DNA from: Guptibacillus hwajinpoensis
GTDB lineage: Bacteria > Bacillota > Bacilli > Bacillales > Guptibacillaceae
DNA length: 64,000 nucleotides
Direction: 5' to 3'
Assembly: GCF_020524165.1 (NCBI RefSeq)
Contig: NZ_JAIVKU010000005.1
Coordinates: 806,001 to 870,000, forward strand
Both the position numbers and the translations under genes were made by a program. How positions within the stretch are numbered: the first letter of the stretch is position 1; every line of letters starts with the position of its first letter. Positions 35,533-44,376 of the stretch are shown one piece after another. Under the pieces are notes generated by a model. It saw nothing but the letters and a program-made list of their open reading frames with translations. It ran no database searches and was not told where the DNA came from.

Positions 35533-35910
35533 TTAAACTTCCTCTTGTGCTTCTGATTTTTCTTTTTCAACCAAAAACAAATCCGGGTCAAATTCACCTT
35601 CAATCGCAATGGCCGTTAACCCTTTTTCAGACGTCGTTTCATGCCATTCATCTTTATTCCAAAACACAGCATCTCCTTCTTTTACTTTTACTAACTCATT
35701 CTCTTCTCCTCTTACCAGGCCTTCTCCACTTATGATTAATAATAATTGCGGTGTCACTGCCTGGTGAAAGCCTATAAGTCCCTCTTTATCCAGGTACATG
35801 GCGCCAATATGTACACTTGATTCAGTTTGAGTAATACGAGACATGACAAACTGCGATCCGAATTTTGTTATTTCTTTTCCAGCCGATCGACTATAATTGT
35901 AAATTCTCAT
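35533..35910 (-). CDS. Cupin domain protein
   Basis: A 125-residue single-cupin protein. The barrel strands IGAMYLDKEGLIGFHQA and LLLIISGEGLVRGE plus KEGDAVFWNKDEWHETTS follow the cupin pattern. Metal-binding His residues are partly present (His in GFHQA and DEWHET). The C-terminus is acidic. Function unknown; such proteins may bind small ligands or antibiotics. Confidence 0.75.
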   Translation of the reverse strand: MRIYNYSRSAGKEITKFGSQFVMSRITQTESSVHIGAMYLDKEGLIGFHQAVTPQLLLIISGEGLVRGEENELVKVKEGDAVFWNKDEWHETTSEKGLTAIAIEGEFDPDLFLVEKEKSEAQEEV

Positions 35911-35976
35911 CTCTTATCCTCTCCTCTTTTAACTGTATTCGATTATGAAAAGCTCTTTCCCTTCTCCTTCTTCTTC

Positions 35977-36014
35977 AAAACAACACCCCCTTTTTTAAAG
36001 GAGGTGTTGTTTTT
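35977..36014 (-). terminator. Terminator of the MBL-fold gene
   Basis: AAAACAACACC and GGTGTTGTTTT form an 11-bp stem around a loop of about 15 bases, ending at the stop codon of the MBL gene. Confidence 0.7.
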
Positions 36015-36834
36015 ACGTTTGAAAAAGCGTGCCTTCAAGCGCTTTAAGATAGCGTACAGCTGAACGCTGGACAGCTTGATCTGCGTTAGACTTGACGACA
36101 CGATGAAAGGCGTTATAAAGGCGAGCAAACTTCAGCAGCTTGACCTTATGAGCCATTTCCTTCACTTTACTAGCAGGAAGAGGTATTAAATTAGGATAGC
36201 TATACATGAAACTCACCCACTCCTGATCCGCAACAACCTGAATAATATCACCGGTTAACAGTAAGCCCTGCCCTTCATTACCTTCTTTCACATGAAGTAC
36301 TGCGCCACCCTGAAAGTGTCCTCCAAGACGATGAATGGTTAAGCCAGGGGCAAGCTCCCACGACTCACCATGCCAGAATATCATTCTTTCACTCTCTCTC
36401 ATCACCCATTTTGTATCGTCTTCATGGATGTAGATTGGGACATTAAAGACTTCAGCCCATTCTACTTGAGAAGAATAATAATGAGGATGCGAAAGAGCAA
36501 TAGCATCAATCCCTCCAATCTCATTAATCGCTTGAATTGTATCTTCATCAAGATAGGAAATGCAGTCCCATAACACATTAAATCCATTACTCTGCACCAG
36601 ATACGCTGTTTGGCCAATCGCGAAGGTCGGGGCTGTCGTGATACTATATAATCCTGGTTGTTCTTCAATCACTTGATTCTGAAACGGTTTGTTTTGCATT
36701 TCCACAAGCGTCGTCCATTCCTGCCCATCCGGATTTACATATTGTCTTTCTTCTTTACAAATCAGGCAACTACTTGGGTTGGATTCCATTTCCTCGTACT
36801 GAGTTCCACATGTGATGCATATTGGTCGTTTCAT
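36013..36834 (-). CDS. MBL-fold hydrolase-like protein with N-terminal zinc ribbon
   Basis: A 273-residue protein. An N-terminal CxxC...CxxC pair (ICITCG and SCLICKEE, within residues 5-28) suggests a zinc ribbon. The MBL part has ALSHPHYYSSQVEW in place of HxHxDH, so two expected metal ligands are Tyr, while RLGGHFQGG, LLTGDIIQV and NAFHRVV remain. Activity may be altered or lost. Two adjacent ATG codons are possible; the second has the better distance from GGAG. Confidence 0.75.
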   Translation of the reverse strand: MKRPICITCGTQYEEMESNPSSCLICKEERQYVNPDGQEWTTLVEMQNKPFQNQVIEEQPGLYSITTAPTFAIGQTAYLVQSNGFNVLWDCISYLDEDTIQAINEIGGIDAIALSHPHYYSSQVEWAEVFNVPIYIHEDDTKWVMRESERMIFWHGESWELAPGLTIHRLGGHFQGGAVLHVKEGNEGQGLLLTGDIIQVVADQEWVSFMYSYPNLIPLPASKVKEMAHKVKLLKFARLYNAFHRVVKSNADQAVQRSAVRYLKALEGTLFQT

Positions 36835-36956
36835 CATGATCTCCTCACTTCCTATTTATATGGAAATGATACCCTATAAATCTATTAACTACCACCAAAC
36901 ATTGTCTCATCTCTCTCTACAACTTTAGATGTAAAATGGTCTTATTTGACTAAAAA

Positions 36957-36983
36957 AAAGCATCCCGCGAGGCGGGATGCTTT
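36957..36983 (-). terminator. Terminator of ltaS
   Basis: A 12-bp stem AAAGCATCCCGC/GCGGGATGCTTT with a GAG loop and a T tract on the minus strand. Confidence 0.9.
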
Positions 36984-36987
36984 GTCT

Positions 36988-38946
36988 TTATTTCTGTTCT
37001 TTTTCTTGTGCAGGATCCTCTTGAGTCGGTTCTACCTGGTCAACTGTATAGTTGTAATCATTACGATCAACTGGAGTAAATCCTTCAGGTTCGTAGAAGC
37101 GGAGCAAGTCACCATAAACGACTTTGTCTGAAAGTTCGAGTGACTCTTTTGCAAATTGTCCTGCCTGCTCACATTTCTCTGCATCCACTTTTTCACCGGT
37201 CGGATTAGCATAACATTTCTCGTTAACTGACGTAACCTCTGGGGTCACGAAATCCCCATTACGGAATGGCACGATTTCACGGTGATCTTCTGATAGAAGA
37301 TCGGAACCAAATGAGATGTAATCATCTGTTTCAACACCAAGTAGGTGAAGCACAGTATCACGAACATCCATGTGACCACCATATTTATGCACTTGCTTCC
37401 CTTCTACACCAGGTGCCGTAATGAATAACGGTACGCGCTGAAGTTGAGCATTTTCGTAAGGACCTACTTCTTCACCCATTACTTCTGACATAGCTGTATT
37501 GTGGTTATTTGAGATACCATAATGATCCCCATACATCACAATCACAGTGTTGTCATAAAGCCCTGATTCTTTCAAATCATTAAAGAATTGTTCAATGGAT
37601 TCATCCATGTATTTTGCCGTTTGGAAGTAACCATTTACAACTGAATCATTCGTTTCAGGGGTTGGGAAATCAACATCACCTTCGTCCATTGTAAACGGAA
37701 AGTGGTTTGATAAAGTCAACATTTTCGCATGAAACGGTTGTTCAAGACTTTCAAGATATGGAATCGATTGTTTAAAGAACGGCTTATCTTTTAAACCATA
37801 ATTATGAACGTCTTCTTCATTCATATCATAGTAGCTTGAATCAAAGAATTTCTGAATACCGAATGATTTATACATTTCATCACGGTTCCAGAACGTTTTA
37901 CCATTACCGTGTAGGGATGCCGTTGAATACCCTTTTTGTTCCAAAATAGCTGGCTGCGCCTGATAGGTGTTACGCGCTTTTTCCATCGCTACTGATCCAC
38001 TTGGGAGTGGATAGAGTGAGTTTGCCATCATGAATTCAGCATCCGATGTTTTCCCCTGTCCAACCTGATGGAAGATATTATCGAAATAAAACGTATTTTT
38101 ATCTTCAATAAGACTGTTTAAGAATGGAGTAACTTCTTGACCATCAACTTCTTTTCCAATCACAAAGTTTTGAAGCGATTCAAGGGAAATATAAATAACA
38201 TTCATTCCCTCAGCCTTACCAAAATACTCTGGATTTGGCTCTGTACGGTTTGCTTCAACGAAGTTTCGAACATCCGTTAGGTCATCACTGCTTGCAAATG
38301 CACTTTGAGAGCTAGACTTAACAGTAGTGACAACATCAAAAATTTGATAATTAAACTGTCCAATATACTTCACAAGATACGTACGATCAAAAGCACGTGT
38401 GAGAAGTTCAGGACGATCTGCTTCAGCAAGGCCAAGGTTCACGGTAAAGAAAACGGCTGCTGATGCAAATACGAGCGCAATCTTCTTCTTCTTGATCGCT
38501 ACTTGAGGTTTAACCACTTTAAAGAGAATTAATCCGAGAATTAGCAGCGTGTCAATAAAATAGAACGCATCTGAGAAATGCATCAATGCAAACGCACTGT
38601 CTTTCAATTCACCGGCGTCATTTGTGTGCATGACGGTTGGAAGTGTAATAAAGTCATTAAAGAAACGATAGTACACAACATTTGCATAAAGAATAAATGA
38701 AAGGATAAAATCAATAATTAGAATAGCCCACGCCCGTTTGCGCCCTTTAAAGAATAGCGCAAATCCAAAGAATAGAAGCAAAGAACTAATCGGATTTAAT
38801 ACTAATAGGAACGACTGCATACTATTTTGAATTCCTAAATCAAATTCAGTTTGATAGACGGCATACGTTTTTAACCAGAATAATAGAATGACTCCAAAGA
38901 ACAATGTCCATGGCTTATTAATCTGACTGCTTAATTTGTTTCGCAT
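36988..38946 (-). CDS. ltaS: Lipoteichoic acid synthase family protein
   Basis: A 652-residue protein with five N-terminal membrane helices (to about residue 190) and an extracellular sulfatase-like domain. The catalytic Thr300 lies in GQGKTSDAEF, and metal or substrate residues are in MYGDHYGISNNHN and the NHFPF region. It polymerises glycerol phosphate from phosphatidylglycerol outside the membrane. It may be LtaS or one of its paralogues (YfnI, YqgS type). The tail is acidic and Gln/Glu-rich. A good SigA promoter lies upstream. Confidence 0.93.
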   Translation of the reverse strand: MRNKLSSQINKPWTLFFGVILLFWLKTYAVYQTEFDLGIQNSMQSFLLVLNPISSLLLFFGFALFFKGRKRAWAILIIDFILSFILYANVVYYRFFNDFITLPTVMHTNDAGELKDSAFALMHFSDAFYFIDTLLILGLILFKVVKPQVAIKKKKIALVFASAAVFFTVNLGLAEADRPELLTRAFDRTYLVKYIGQFNYQIFDVVTTVKSSSQSAFASSDDLTDVRNFVEANRTEPNPEYFGKAEGMNVIYISLESLQNFVIGKEVDGQEVTPFLNSLIEDKNTFYFDNIFHQVGQGKTSDAEFMMANSLYPLPSGSVAMEKARNTYQAQPAILEQKGYSTASLHGNGKTFWNRDEMYKSFGIQKFFDSSYYDMNEEDVHNYGLKDKPFFKQSIPYLESLEQPFHAKMLTLSNHFPFTMDEGDVDFPTPETNDSVVNGYFQTAKYMDESIEQFFNDLKESGLYDNTVIVMYGDHYGISNNHNTAMSEVMGEEVGPYENAQLQRVPLFITAPGVEGKQVHKYGGHMDVRDTVLHLLGVETDDYISFGSDLLSEDHREIVPFRNGDFVTPEVTSVNEKCYANPTGEKVDAEKCEQAGQFAKESLELSDKVVYGDLLRFYEPEGFTPVDRNDYNYTVDQVEPTQEDPAQEKEQK

Positions 38947-39041
38947 GTCAGTTGTAAACCTCCTTGTAAATTGTAAAATACGTTTAAGAATATATTTTAA
39001 ATGTAAAAATGTTAATTTTGTTTAAATCCTAATACTTGAGT

Positions 39042-39070
39042 ATAATACTCCCTAAAAAATTTAATGTCAA
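39042..39070 (-). promoter_or_regulatory. SigA promoter of ltaS
   Basis: TTGACA (39065-39070), a 17-base spacer and TATTAT (39042-39047). AAGGAGG lies in the leader before the ATG. Confidence 0.75.
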
Positions 39071-39351
39071 ATTTCATATAAAGGGTGTCCAATTCCTCGT
39101 CTATTCATGAAAACGTTCTTTTAATACTGTCGTAAAGTTGCTCCATGAATCGTAACCTTCCTGTTAAAGAATAGAGAAAATAAGGAAAGAACCAGGGGAT
39201 AACTAGGAATGTAACGAAAAACCCTCTCATCATTTACCTTTTCTTCACAGCTTCTAAACATTGATTACATATCTTTTCAATTATATTACAGTTCCTCTTT
39301 CTCCATAAAAGCATAAAGTCGGATATTTCGTTACAGAGTTGTGACAACTAA

Positions 39352-39380
39352 AAAAAGCGTCTCAATGAGAGACGCTTTTT
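39352..39380 (-). terminator. Terminator of the MFS gene
   Basis: GCGTCTC and GAGACGC form the stem core, extended by A/T pairs into a T tract. Confidence 0.85.
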
Positions 39381-39381
39381 G

Positions 39382-40866
39382 TTATTCATTTACAGCTTGA
39401 ACCTCGGGCTGATCTGAATGGTTTTCAGGTAATGCCTTACGAATAAAGAGAGAAACGAAGAAACCAACAATCGTAAATCCAAAGGCAACAAGGTAGACAA
39501 GCTCAACTCCTGATACAAGAGACTCACTAATGGTTTGTGCACTCGCAGGATTTGAAGCATGATCGAGATAGTTTTGTTGACGATTTGTCATGATACTAAT
39601 GAATACCGAGACCCCAATCGCTCCTGAAACAGGTTGGAGCGTGTTCATAATGGCTGTTCCATGGGGATAGAGCTTTTTCGGCAGTCCATTTAACCCATTC
39701 GTTTGAGCTGGCATCATGATCGCTGATATGGATAACATGAGTAAGATGTAAGTGACTACAATTAACGTGATGGAGGTGTCTAATCCAACTTTACTAAAAG
39801 TAAACATAACGCCAACTAGCACAAAGCTTGCTGGAATAATGAGTTTTCTCGGACCAAATTTATCAAATAATTTCCCCATAACTGGTGACATCAATCCATT
39901 TAACAGTGCCCCAGGAAGTAGAATTAAGCCAGCCGTTTGAGGAGATAAAGCTAGCGGCCCTTGCATGTACATTGGTAAAATAATCTCCGATGAGAACATA
40001 GCCATAATAATGATAATGAAGAGTAATACCGCAACGGTGAACATTGGATATTTAAAGACTCGAACATCGAGCAATGGCTCCTCTAATTTAAGCTGCCTCA
40101 TGACAAATAGGATTAATGTTACGATTCCAATGATAAGAGGAAAAAAGACTTGTGGAGCTAAATAGCTCACTTCTCCTTCTCCCGCAAAGCTAAATGCTAG
40201 TACAATTCCACCGAACCCAACTGTAGATAAAAGGATAGAAAGGACATCCACTTTTGGCTTTGTTACTTCTCCAACGTTCTTTAAGAATTTATAGCCAAAT
40301 GCAATTGAAAACAAAGCAAATGGGATTACTGTAAGAAATAGATATCTCCAACCGAGCTGATCCACAATGATTCCTGAAAGTGTTGGCCCAATCGCTGGTG
40401 CAAACATGATGACAAGTCCAACTGTTCCCATAACCGTTCCGCGACGCTCAGGCGGAAATATAAGAAGAAAGGTGTTAAATATGATTGGAATTAACAATCC
40501 CGTTCCAACTGCCTGAAGTAGTCGACCAGTTAATAGAACGGCAAACGTTGGCGCTACTGCACATATAAGCGTTCCGATTGTAAAGATCGTCATTGTTCCA
40601 ATAAACATCTGTCTTGTGGTAAATGATTGGAGAAGAAGAGCCGAAATCGGCGTTAAGATCCCCATTACTAATAAGAAGCCGGTGGCCATCCATTGGACCG
40701 TTGCAGGCGTTACGCTAAATTTATCCATTAATGTGGTTAAAGCGATATTTAAAAGTGTCTCATTTAAGATAGCAAAAAACGCGCCAATAATAAGGGAAAT
40801 CATAACTGGTTTCACATTAAAATCCGGATCATCAGCTAAAAATTCATATGTCTGTTTTTCCTCCAT
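39382..40866 (-). CDS. MFS multidrug transporter, DHA2 (LmrB/EmrB/QacA) type
   Basis: A 494-residue protein with about fourteen membrane segments. It contains the helix-1 acidic motif ILNETLLNIALTTLM, QWMATGFLLVMGI, and motif C APAIGPTLSGIIVD. This matches the LmrB/Mdr group that exports lincomycin, puromycin and related drugs. GGGAGGGG supports the ATG at 40866 over an earlier in-frame start. No regulator adjoins it. The substrate is unproven. Confidence 0.9.
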   Translation of the reverse strand: MEEKQTYEFLADDPDFNVKPVMISLIIGAFFAILNETLLNIALTTLMDKFSVTPATVQWMATGFLLVMGILTPISALLLQSFTTRQMFIGTMTIFTIGTLICAVAPTFAVLLTGRLLQAVGTGLLIPIIFNTFLLIFPPERRGTVMGTVGLVIMFAPAIGPTLSGIIVDQLGWRYLFLTVIPFALFSIAFGYKFLKNVGEVTKPKVDVLSILLSTVGFGGIVLAFSFAGEGEVSYLAPQVFFPLIIGIVTLILFVMRQLKLEEPLLDVRVFKYPMFTVAVLLFIIIIMAMFSSEIILPMYMQGPLALSPQTAGLILLPGALLNGLMSPVMGKLFDKFGPRKLIIPASFVLVGVMFTFSKVGLDTSITLIVVTYILLMLSISAIMMPAQTNGLNGLPKKLYPHGTAIMNTLQPVSGAIGVSVFISIMTNRQQNYLDHASNPASAQTISESLVSGVELVYLVAFGFTIVGFFVSLFIRKALPENHSDQPEVQAVNE

Positions 40867-41182
40867 GTATTCCCCTCCCTTTTCGATAATCATGAAATAC
40901 AATTTATTTTACTTCCATTAGAATTTACTGTCTATTCATTTTCTAAACAACAGTCAATATCTTACTATACCTGAAGCGTTAAGAAAAGAAATTAAGCATA
41001 AGCGCTCCATCATGATTACGGATTAATTGGATGTTCTTTTACAACCTATATGGAAGATTATTGTTAAAGCTTAATTAAAAGTATTAGATTTCTCTTGTAC
41101 CCTCTCCCATTTCCATCTACACTAATCTAGAACACCAATATCGATTTTCGATATCGGTGTTAGATATTGAGGAGGGAAACAA
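40867..41182. other. Intergenic region between the MFS and padR genes
   Basis: It holds a long inverted repeat (41131-41161) near the PadR gene start. No other gene or element is evident. Confidence 0.55.
41131..41161. promoter_or_regulatory. Candidate PadR operator
   Basis: AACACCAATATCGA and TCGATATCGGTGTT form a 14-bp inverted repeat with one mismatch and a three-base spacer, 21 bases before the PadR start. Confidence 0.65.
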
Positions 41183-41491
41183 GTGGATAATAAGATACTG
41201 CGAAAGCTATTTTTAGGATTCATACAAATTCATATTCTCCATCACGCTAAGGAAGAGCCTATATATGGATCCTGGATGCTAGAAGAACTTCGTGAGCATG
41301 GGTATGAAATGAGCTCTGGTACATTATATCCTATCCTTCACAACATGGAGAAGGATGATCTGCTTTCTAAGGAAGAAAGTAATGTGAATGGGAAAATTCG
41401 AAAATACTATCGAACAACTGAGAAAGGCGCACTAATTCTATCAGAGGCGCAATCAAAAGCATACGAGCTTTTTAAAGAAATCAAAGACTAA
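41183..41491 (+). CDS. PadR family regulator
   Basis: A 102-residue winged-helix PadR protein: EPIYGSWMLEELREHGYEM is the recognition region, SSGTLYPILHNMEKDDLL the wing-proximal helix, and RKYYRTTEKGALIL the wing. A GTG start lies six bases after GAGGAGGG. It precedes chrA by 12 bases in the same operon. It could repress its own operon through the inverted repeat upstream. The effector is unknown but chromate or sulfate stress is plausible. Confidence 0.9.
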   Translation: MDNKILRKLFLGFIQIHILHHAKEEPIYGSWMLEELREHGYEMSSGTLYPILHNMEKDDLLSKEESNVNGKIRKYYRTTEKGALILSEAQSKAYELFKEIKD

Positions 41492-41503
41492 TGGGGGATC
41501 GAC

Positions 41504-42697
41504 ATGCCAGCAAAACACTCATTTAAAACGTTTATTGAAATTCTTCTCGTATCAACGCGTCTTGGCTTAACATCTTTTGGTGGCCCCGTGGCGCATCTTG
41601 CTTATTTTAAAGATGAGTATGTTGATCGGAGAAAATGGCTTGATGACAAAATGTATGCTGACATCATTGCGCTCTGTCAATTTCTCCCTGGACCCGCTAG
41701 TAGTCAAGTCGGAATTGCAATCGGGATGATGCGCGGTGGCATGCTCGGTGGCTTTCTATCGTGGTTCGGCTTTACAGTACCTTCTGTTTTTATTCTTGTC
41801 GTCTTCGCCTTGCTTTATCAAACCTTTTCGCTAGGAGACGGCACATTCATTCATAGTTTGAAGATCGTTGCAGCTGCGGTCGTGCTTCACGCAGTTATTG
41901 GACTCGGGAAAAAGTTAACACCTGATCGCACAAGAATGGCGATCGCGTTAGCAGCAGCTTTTATCTTGCTACTCTATCCGTCTGCCTGGATGCAACTCCT
42001 TATTATTGCAGGTGCTGGATTGCTTGGATTACGACTTTTTAGCGACAAAACAGAGACAAACGTAGAGCCATTTCCTGTTTCCTTATCCAAAAAAGTTGGC
42101 GTTTCTGCGCTTGTTTTATTAGGATCACTATTAATTGTCCTTCCGATTCTTAAGCGATTAACCGATCACCCGCTACTTCATTTATTCGACACCTTCTTTC
42201 GAGTCGGTGCACTGGTATTCGGGGGAGGACATGTCGTCCTACCTATGATTGAACGAGAAATTGTTCCCGAAGGACTTCTTACAGCTGATCAATTTCTTTC
42301 AGGTTATGGAATGGCACAGGCAGTTCCAGGTCCTTTATTTACGTTCGCAAGCTATCTCGGTACGATGATAGGGGGCGTAACAGGCGCAATTGTTGTAACG
42401 ATTGCGATTTTCTTACCATCCTTTCTATTGATTACCGCTGCCCTGCCTTTTCTAAACGAGTTACGAAAACGGGCATCCTTCCAAAAACTTTTAATAGGCG
42501 TGAATGCAAGCGTGGTAGGGATTTTGTTAGCGGCCTTTTACGATCCAGTTTTCAAAAGCGCCATCTTGTCAGGAGAAGATTTTGCTCTTGCCGCGGTGCT
42601 ATTCGCACTTTTATCCATTTGGAAATGGCCAGCATGGATGATCGTGGGAATTGGAATCATAGGAGGGTATGTGATTCAGCTTATCAATTCATTCTAA
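41504..42697 (+). CDS. chrA: Chromate transporter ChrA (two-domain)
   Basis: A 397-residue membrane protein of the CHR family with two homologous halves. Each half carries its own PGP motif: QFLPGPASSQVGIAIG near residue 60 and AQAVPGPLFTFASYLG near 260, and FGGPVAHL and FGGGHVVLP are the paired glycine motifs. CHR proteins export chromate. It follows the PadR gene closely. Its specificity for chromate over other oxyanions is inferred. Confidence 0.9.
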   Translation: MPAKHSFKTFIEILLVSTRLGLTSFGGPVAHLAYFKDEYVDRRKWLDDKMYADIIALCQFLPGPASSQVGIAIGMMRGGMLGGFLSWFGFTVPSVFILVVFALLYQTFSLGDGTFIHSLKIVAAAVVLHAVIGLGKKLTPDRTRMAIALAAAFILLLYPSAWMQLLIIAGAGLLGLRLFSDKTETNVEPFPVSLSKKVGVSALVLLGSLLIVLPILKRLTDHPLLHLFDTFFRVGALVFGGGHVVLPMIEREIVPEGLLTADQFLSGYGMAQAVPGPLFTFASYLGTMIGGVTGAIVVTIAIFLPSFLLITAALPFLNELRKRASFQKLLIGVNASVVGILLAAFYDPVFKSAILSGEDFALAAVLFALLSIWKWPAWMIVGIGIIGGYVIQLINSF

Positions 42698-42699
42698 AT

Positions 42700-42727
42700 G
42701 AAGACGTCGCATGGATGCGACGTCTTC
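42700..42727 (+). terminator. Terminator of padR-chrA
   Basis: A 13-bp stem GAAGACGTCGCAT/ATGCGACGTCTTC, followed by GTTCATT. It ends just before the stop of the convergent gene. Confidence 0.75.
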
Positions 42728-42732
42728 GTTCA

Positions 42733-43959
42733 TTATATGTCACTCGGCATAGTGCCCTCTTCAAGAATGAATTGATCCCATGCCAAGATCGTCGTGCTAT
42801 CTCTTACGCCTTTAACCTGTATCTCATTTAATAGCAGTTGTAAACCTTTTCGAACTGATTTATCTTTCATCATGGCGACAACTTGCTCTGGTAAATAGAA
42901 ATTTGTATGAGGACACTCTAATAACCCATCCGTCGTTAACAAGATGCGATTATTTCCTTTTCTCAATTCCTTTGTGCCTGTACTATAGCATGGAACGGTC
43001 GCATCAAATGTGTTAACTTCGCCGACCCATTCGTAGAAGCTCCGATGATTTTGTACCGATTCTCCAAGTGATTCTAACTCTGGATGCATCAAAAACAAGA
43101 GACAATCACCTACTGAGAACCACCAGAGATACTTGTCTTTTCGGACAGCGATCAAACAGGCTGTTTCCCCTTCCACATCCCGACACTTTTGCTTAAATGC
43201 TTCGTTTTGAAAAAGGGCTAAAATCGCATTCGGCAATACCATCATCGCTTCTGCTGTCTCCTTAGCAAGGATGTTTGTCAAGTACGATTGGTTCTGCTCA
43301 AATTCATCTATAATAAGAGCTGCACTACTCGCTGATTTATGGGCATCTAACACGATGGCCAGTTCCCAGTCCGCTCCATTCCAGATAAGACATCCATCTT
43401 CATTCTTGACCTGGCCAGCAGTCAAATCCCCCCCGAATCGTCCTACCCAGACCTTCCCAATGAGAGTGCAGTTTGGTTTATCTAAATAAGGATCCTTACT
43501 TCCCACCCAGCTTAAATGATCGTTTCTCTCTTCTGTCTCTCGATTTCCTTCAGTCAGGTTACGCCTAGCGTCAGCAACCAATACTGACATCACAGCTTCA
43601 GGGTAGATACATAATTCATTTAATTCATCTAATGGTATCCAAACCGCTTTATACGTACCTTGTTTATGAGAAGAAGACTGATATTCACTACCGGTTCCGT
43701 TTCCAAATTCTCCACCGGTGATTTCAGCCGTAAAGTAAAAATGTTTCCCATTAAATTGGAAAGACGTATACAACGCTTTTACACAGACGTCTACTCCTAG
43801 TTCTTCAAGAGCTTCTCTTTTGGCAGCCTGGTTGAAAGTTTCATTTTCTTCCACTCCACCGCCTGGAATAACATAATACGTTTCATCATGTCGTTTTCGC
43901 TCAATTAACGCGATTTGGTCATCTTGAATGATGATCACTCCAGCTCTGTTTCGACCCAT
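42733..43959 (-). CDS. Nudix hydrolase-PP2C phosphatase fusion protein
   Basis: A 408-residue protein. Residues 1-150 are a Nudix domain with a complete box (GGVEENETF...REALEELGV, about 34-56). Residues about 165-408 look like a PP2C phosphatase: IVLDAHKSASSAAL replaces the first DGH motif, FSVGDCLLFL matches VGDS, LTTDGLLECP is the metal-site DG, and RDSTTILAWD matches the DNxT strand. GAGGAGGG supports the ATG at 43959. It is uninterrupted, and the combination is unusual. The substrate is unknown; a role in coupling a nucleotide signal to protein dephosphorylation is speculation. Confidence 0.78.
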   Translation of the reverse strand: MGRNRAGVIIIQDDQIALIERKRHDETYYVIPGGGVEENETFNQAAKREALEELGVDVCVKALYTSFQFNGKHFYFTAEITGGEFGNGTGSEYQSSSHKQGTYKAVWIPLDELNELCIYPEAVMSVLVADARRNLTEGNRETEERNDHLSWVGSKDPYLDKPNCTLIGKVWVGRFGGDLTAGQVKNEDGCLIWNGADWELAIVLDAHKSASSAALIIDEFEQNQSYLTNILAKETAEAMMVLPNAILALFQNEAFKQKCRDVEGETACLIAVRKDKYLWWFSVGDCLLFLMHPELESLGESVQNHRSFYEWVGEVNTFDATVPCYSTGTKELRKGNNRILLTTDGLLECPHTNFYLPEQVVAMMKDKSVRKGLQLLLNEIQVKGVRDSTTILAWDQFILEEGTMPSDI

Positions 43960-44045
43960 GTCTTCCCTCCTCACCAACTGCTCCACATCATTAAGCCATT
44001 CGATTCGAGAGGAGGGACTTCCTTCTTTTTACGATCAGTGAACGC

Positions 44046-44231
44046 CTACCGAATACTACCTTTACAATAACTGCAAATTTCATATGATTCTTTATCGATT
44101 AGCTTTTGAAGGTAAAGATGATCGTGCGTTCCTTCTCTTTTGGTAATAGGGGTGGTGTGGAATTCACATTGATCACCAGCAAATGGTGTTCGATGAATGG
44201 TTCTTTTTGAATGATCGATAAGGTATTTCAT
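44046..44231 (-). CDS. Small protein with possible zinc site
   Basis: A 61-residue protein (MKYLIDHSKRTIHR start) with a CSYC pair near the C-terminus and a further Cys and several His (GDQCEFH, THDHLYL) that could bind a metal. AAGGAGG seven bases before the ATG supports it as a real gene. Function unknown. Confidence 0.65.
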   Translation of the reverse strand: MKYLIDHSKRTIHRTPFAGDQCEFHTTPITKREGTHDHLYLQKLIDKESYEICSYCKGSIR

Positions 44232-44304
44232 TATCTTCCTCCTTGACTGATTCTTTGTTCATAGAGTGTCTATAGTTGCATTGGAAGGATAGTAAAATAA
44301 AAAA

Positions 44305-44340
44305 AGCCAAAAAGAACCAGAGGTCTGGTTCTTTTTGGCT
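44305..44340. terminator. Strong terminator of the DUF2294 gene side
   Basis: A perfect 16-bp stem AGCCAAAAAGAACCAG and complement with an AGGT loop, flanked by A and T runs. Confidence 0.88.
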
Positions 44341-44376
44341 TATAACTGGTTCTATCGCCCAGTTTATTTCCACCTA

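Larger units (their letters stand above)
38947..39381. other. Intergenic region upstream of ltaS
   Basis: It holds the ltaS promoter near 39042-39070 and the terminator of the MFS gene at 39352-39380. Between 39080 and 39340 I see no convincing gene, repeat or RNA element. Confidence 0.6.
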
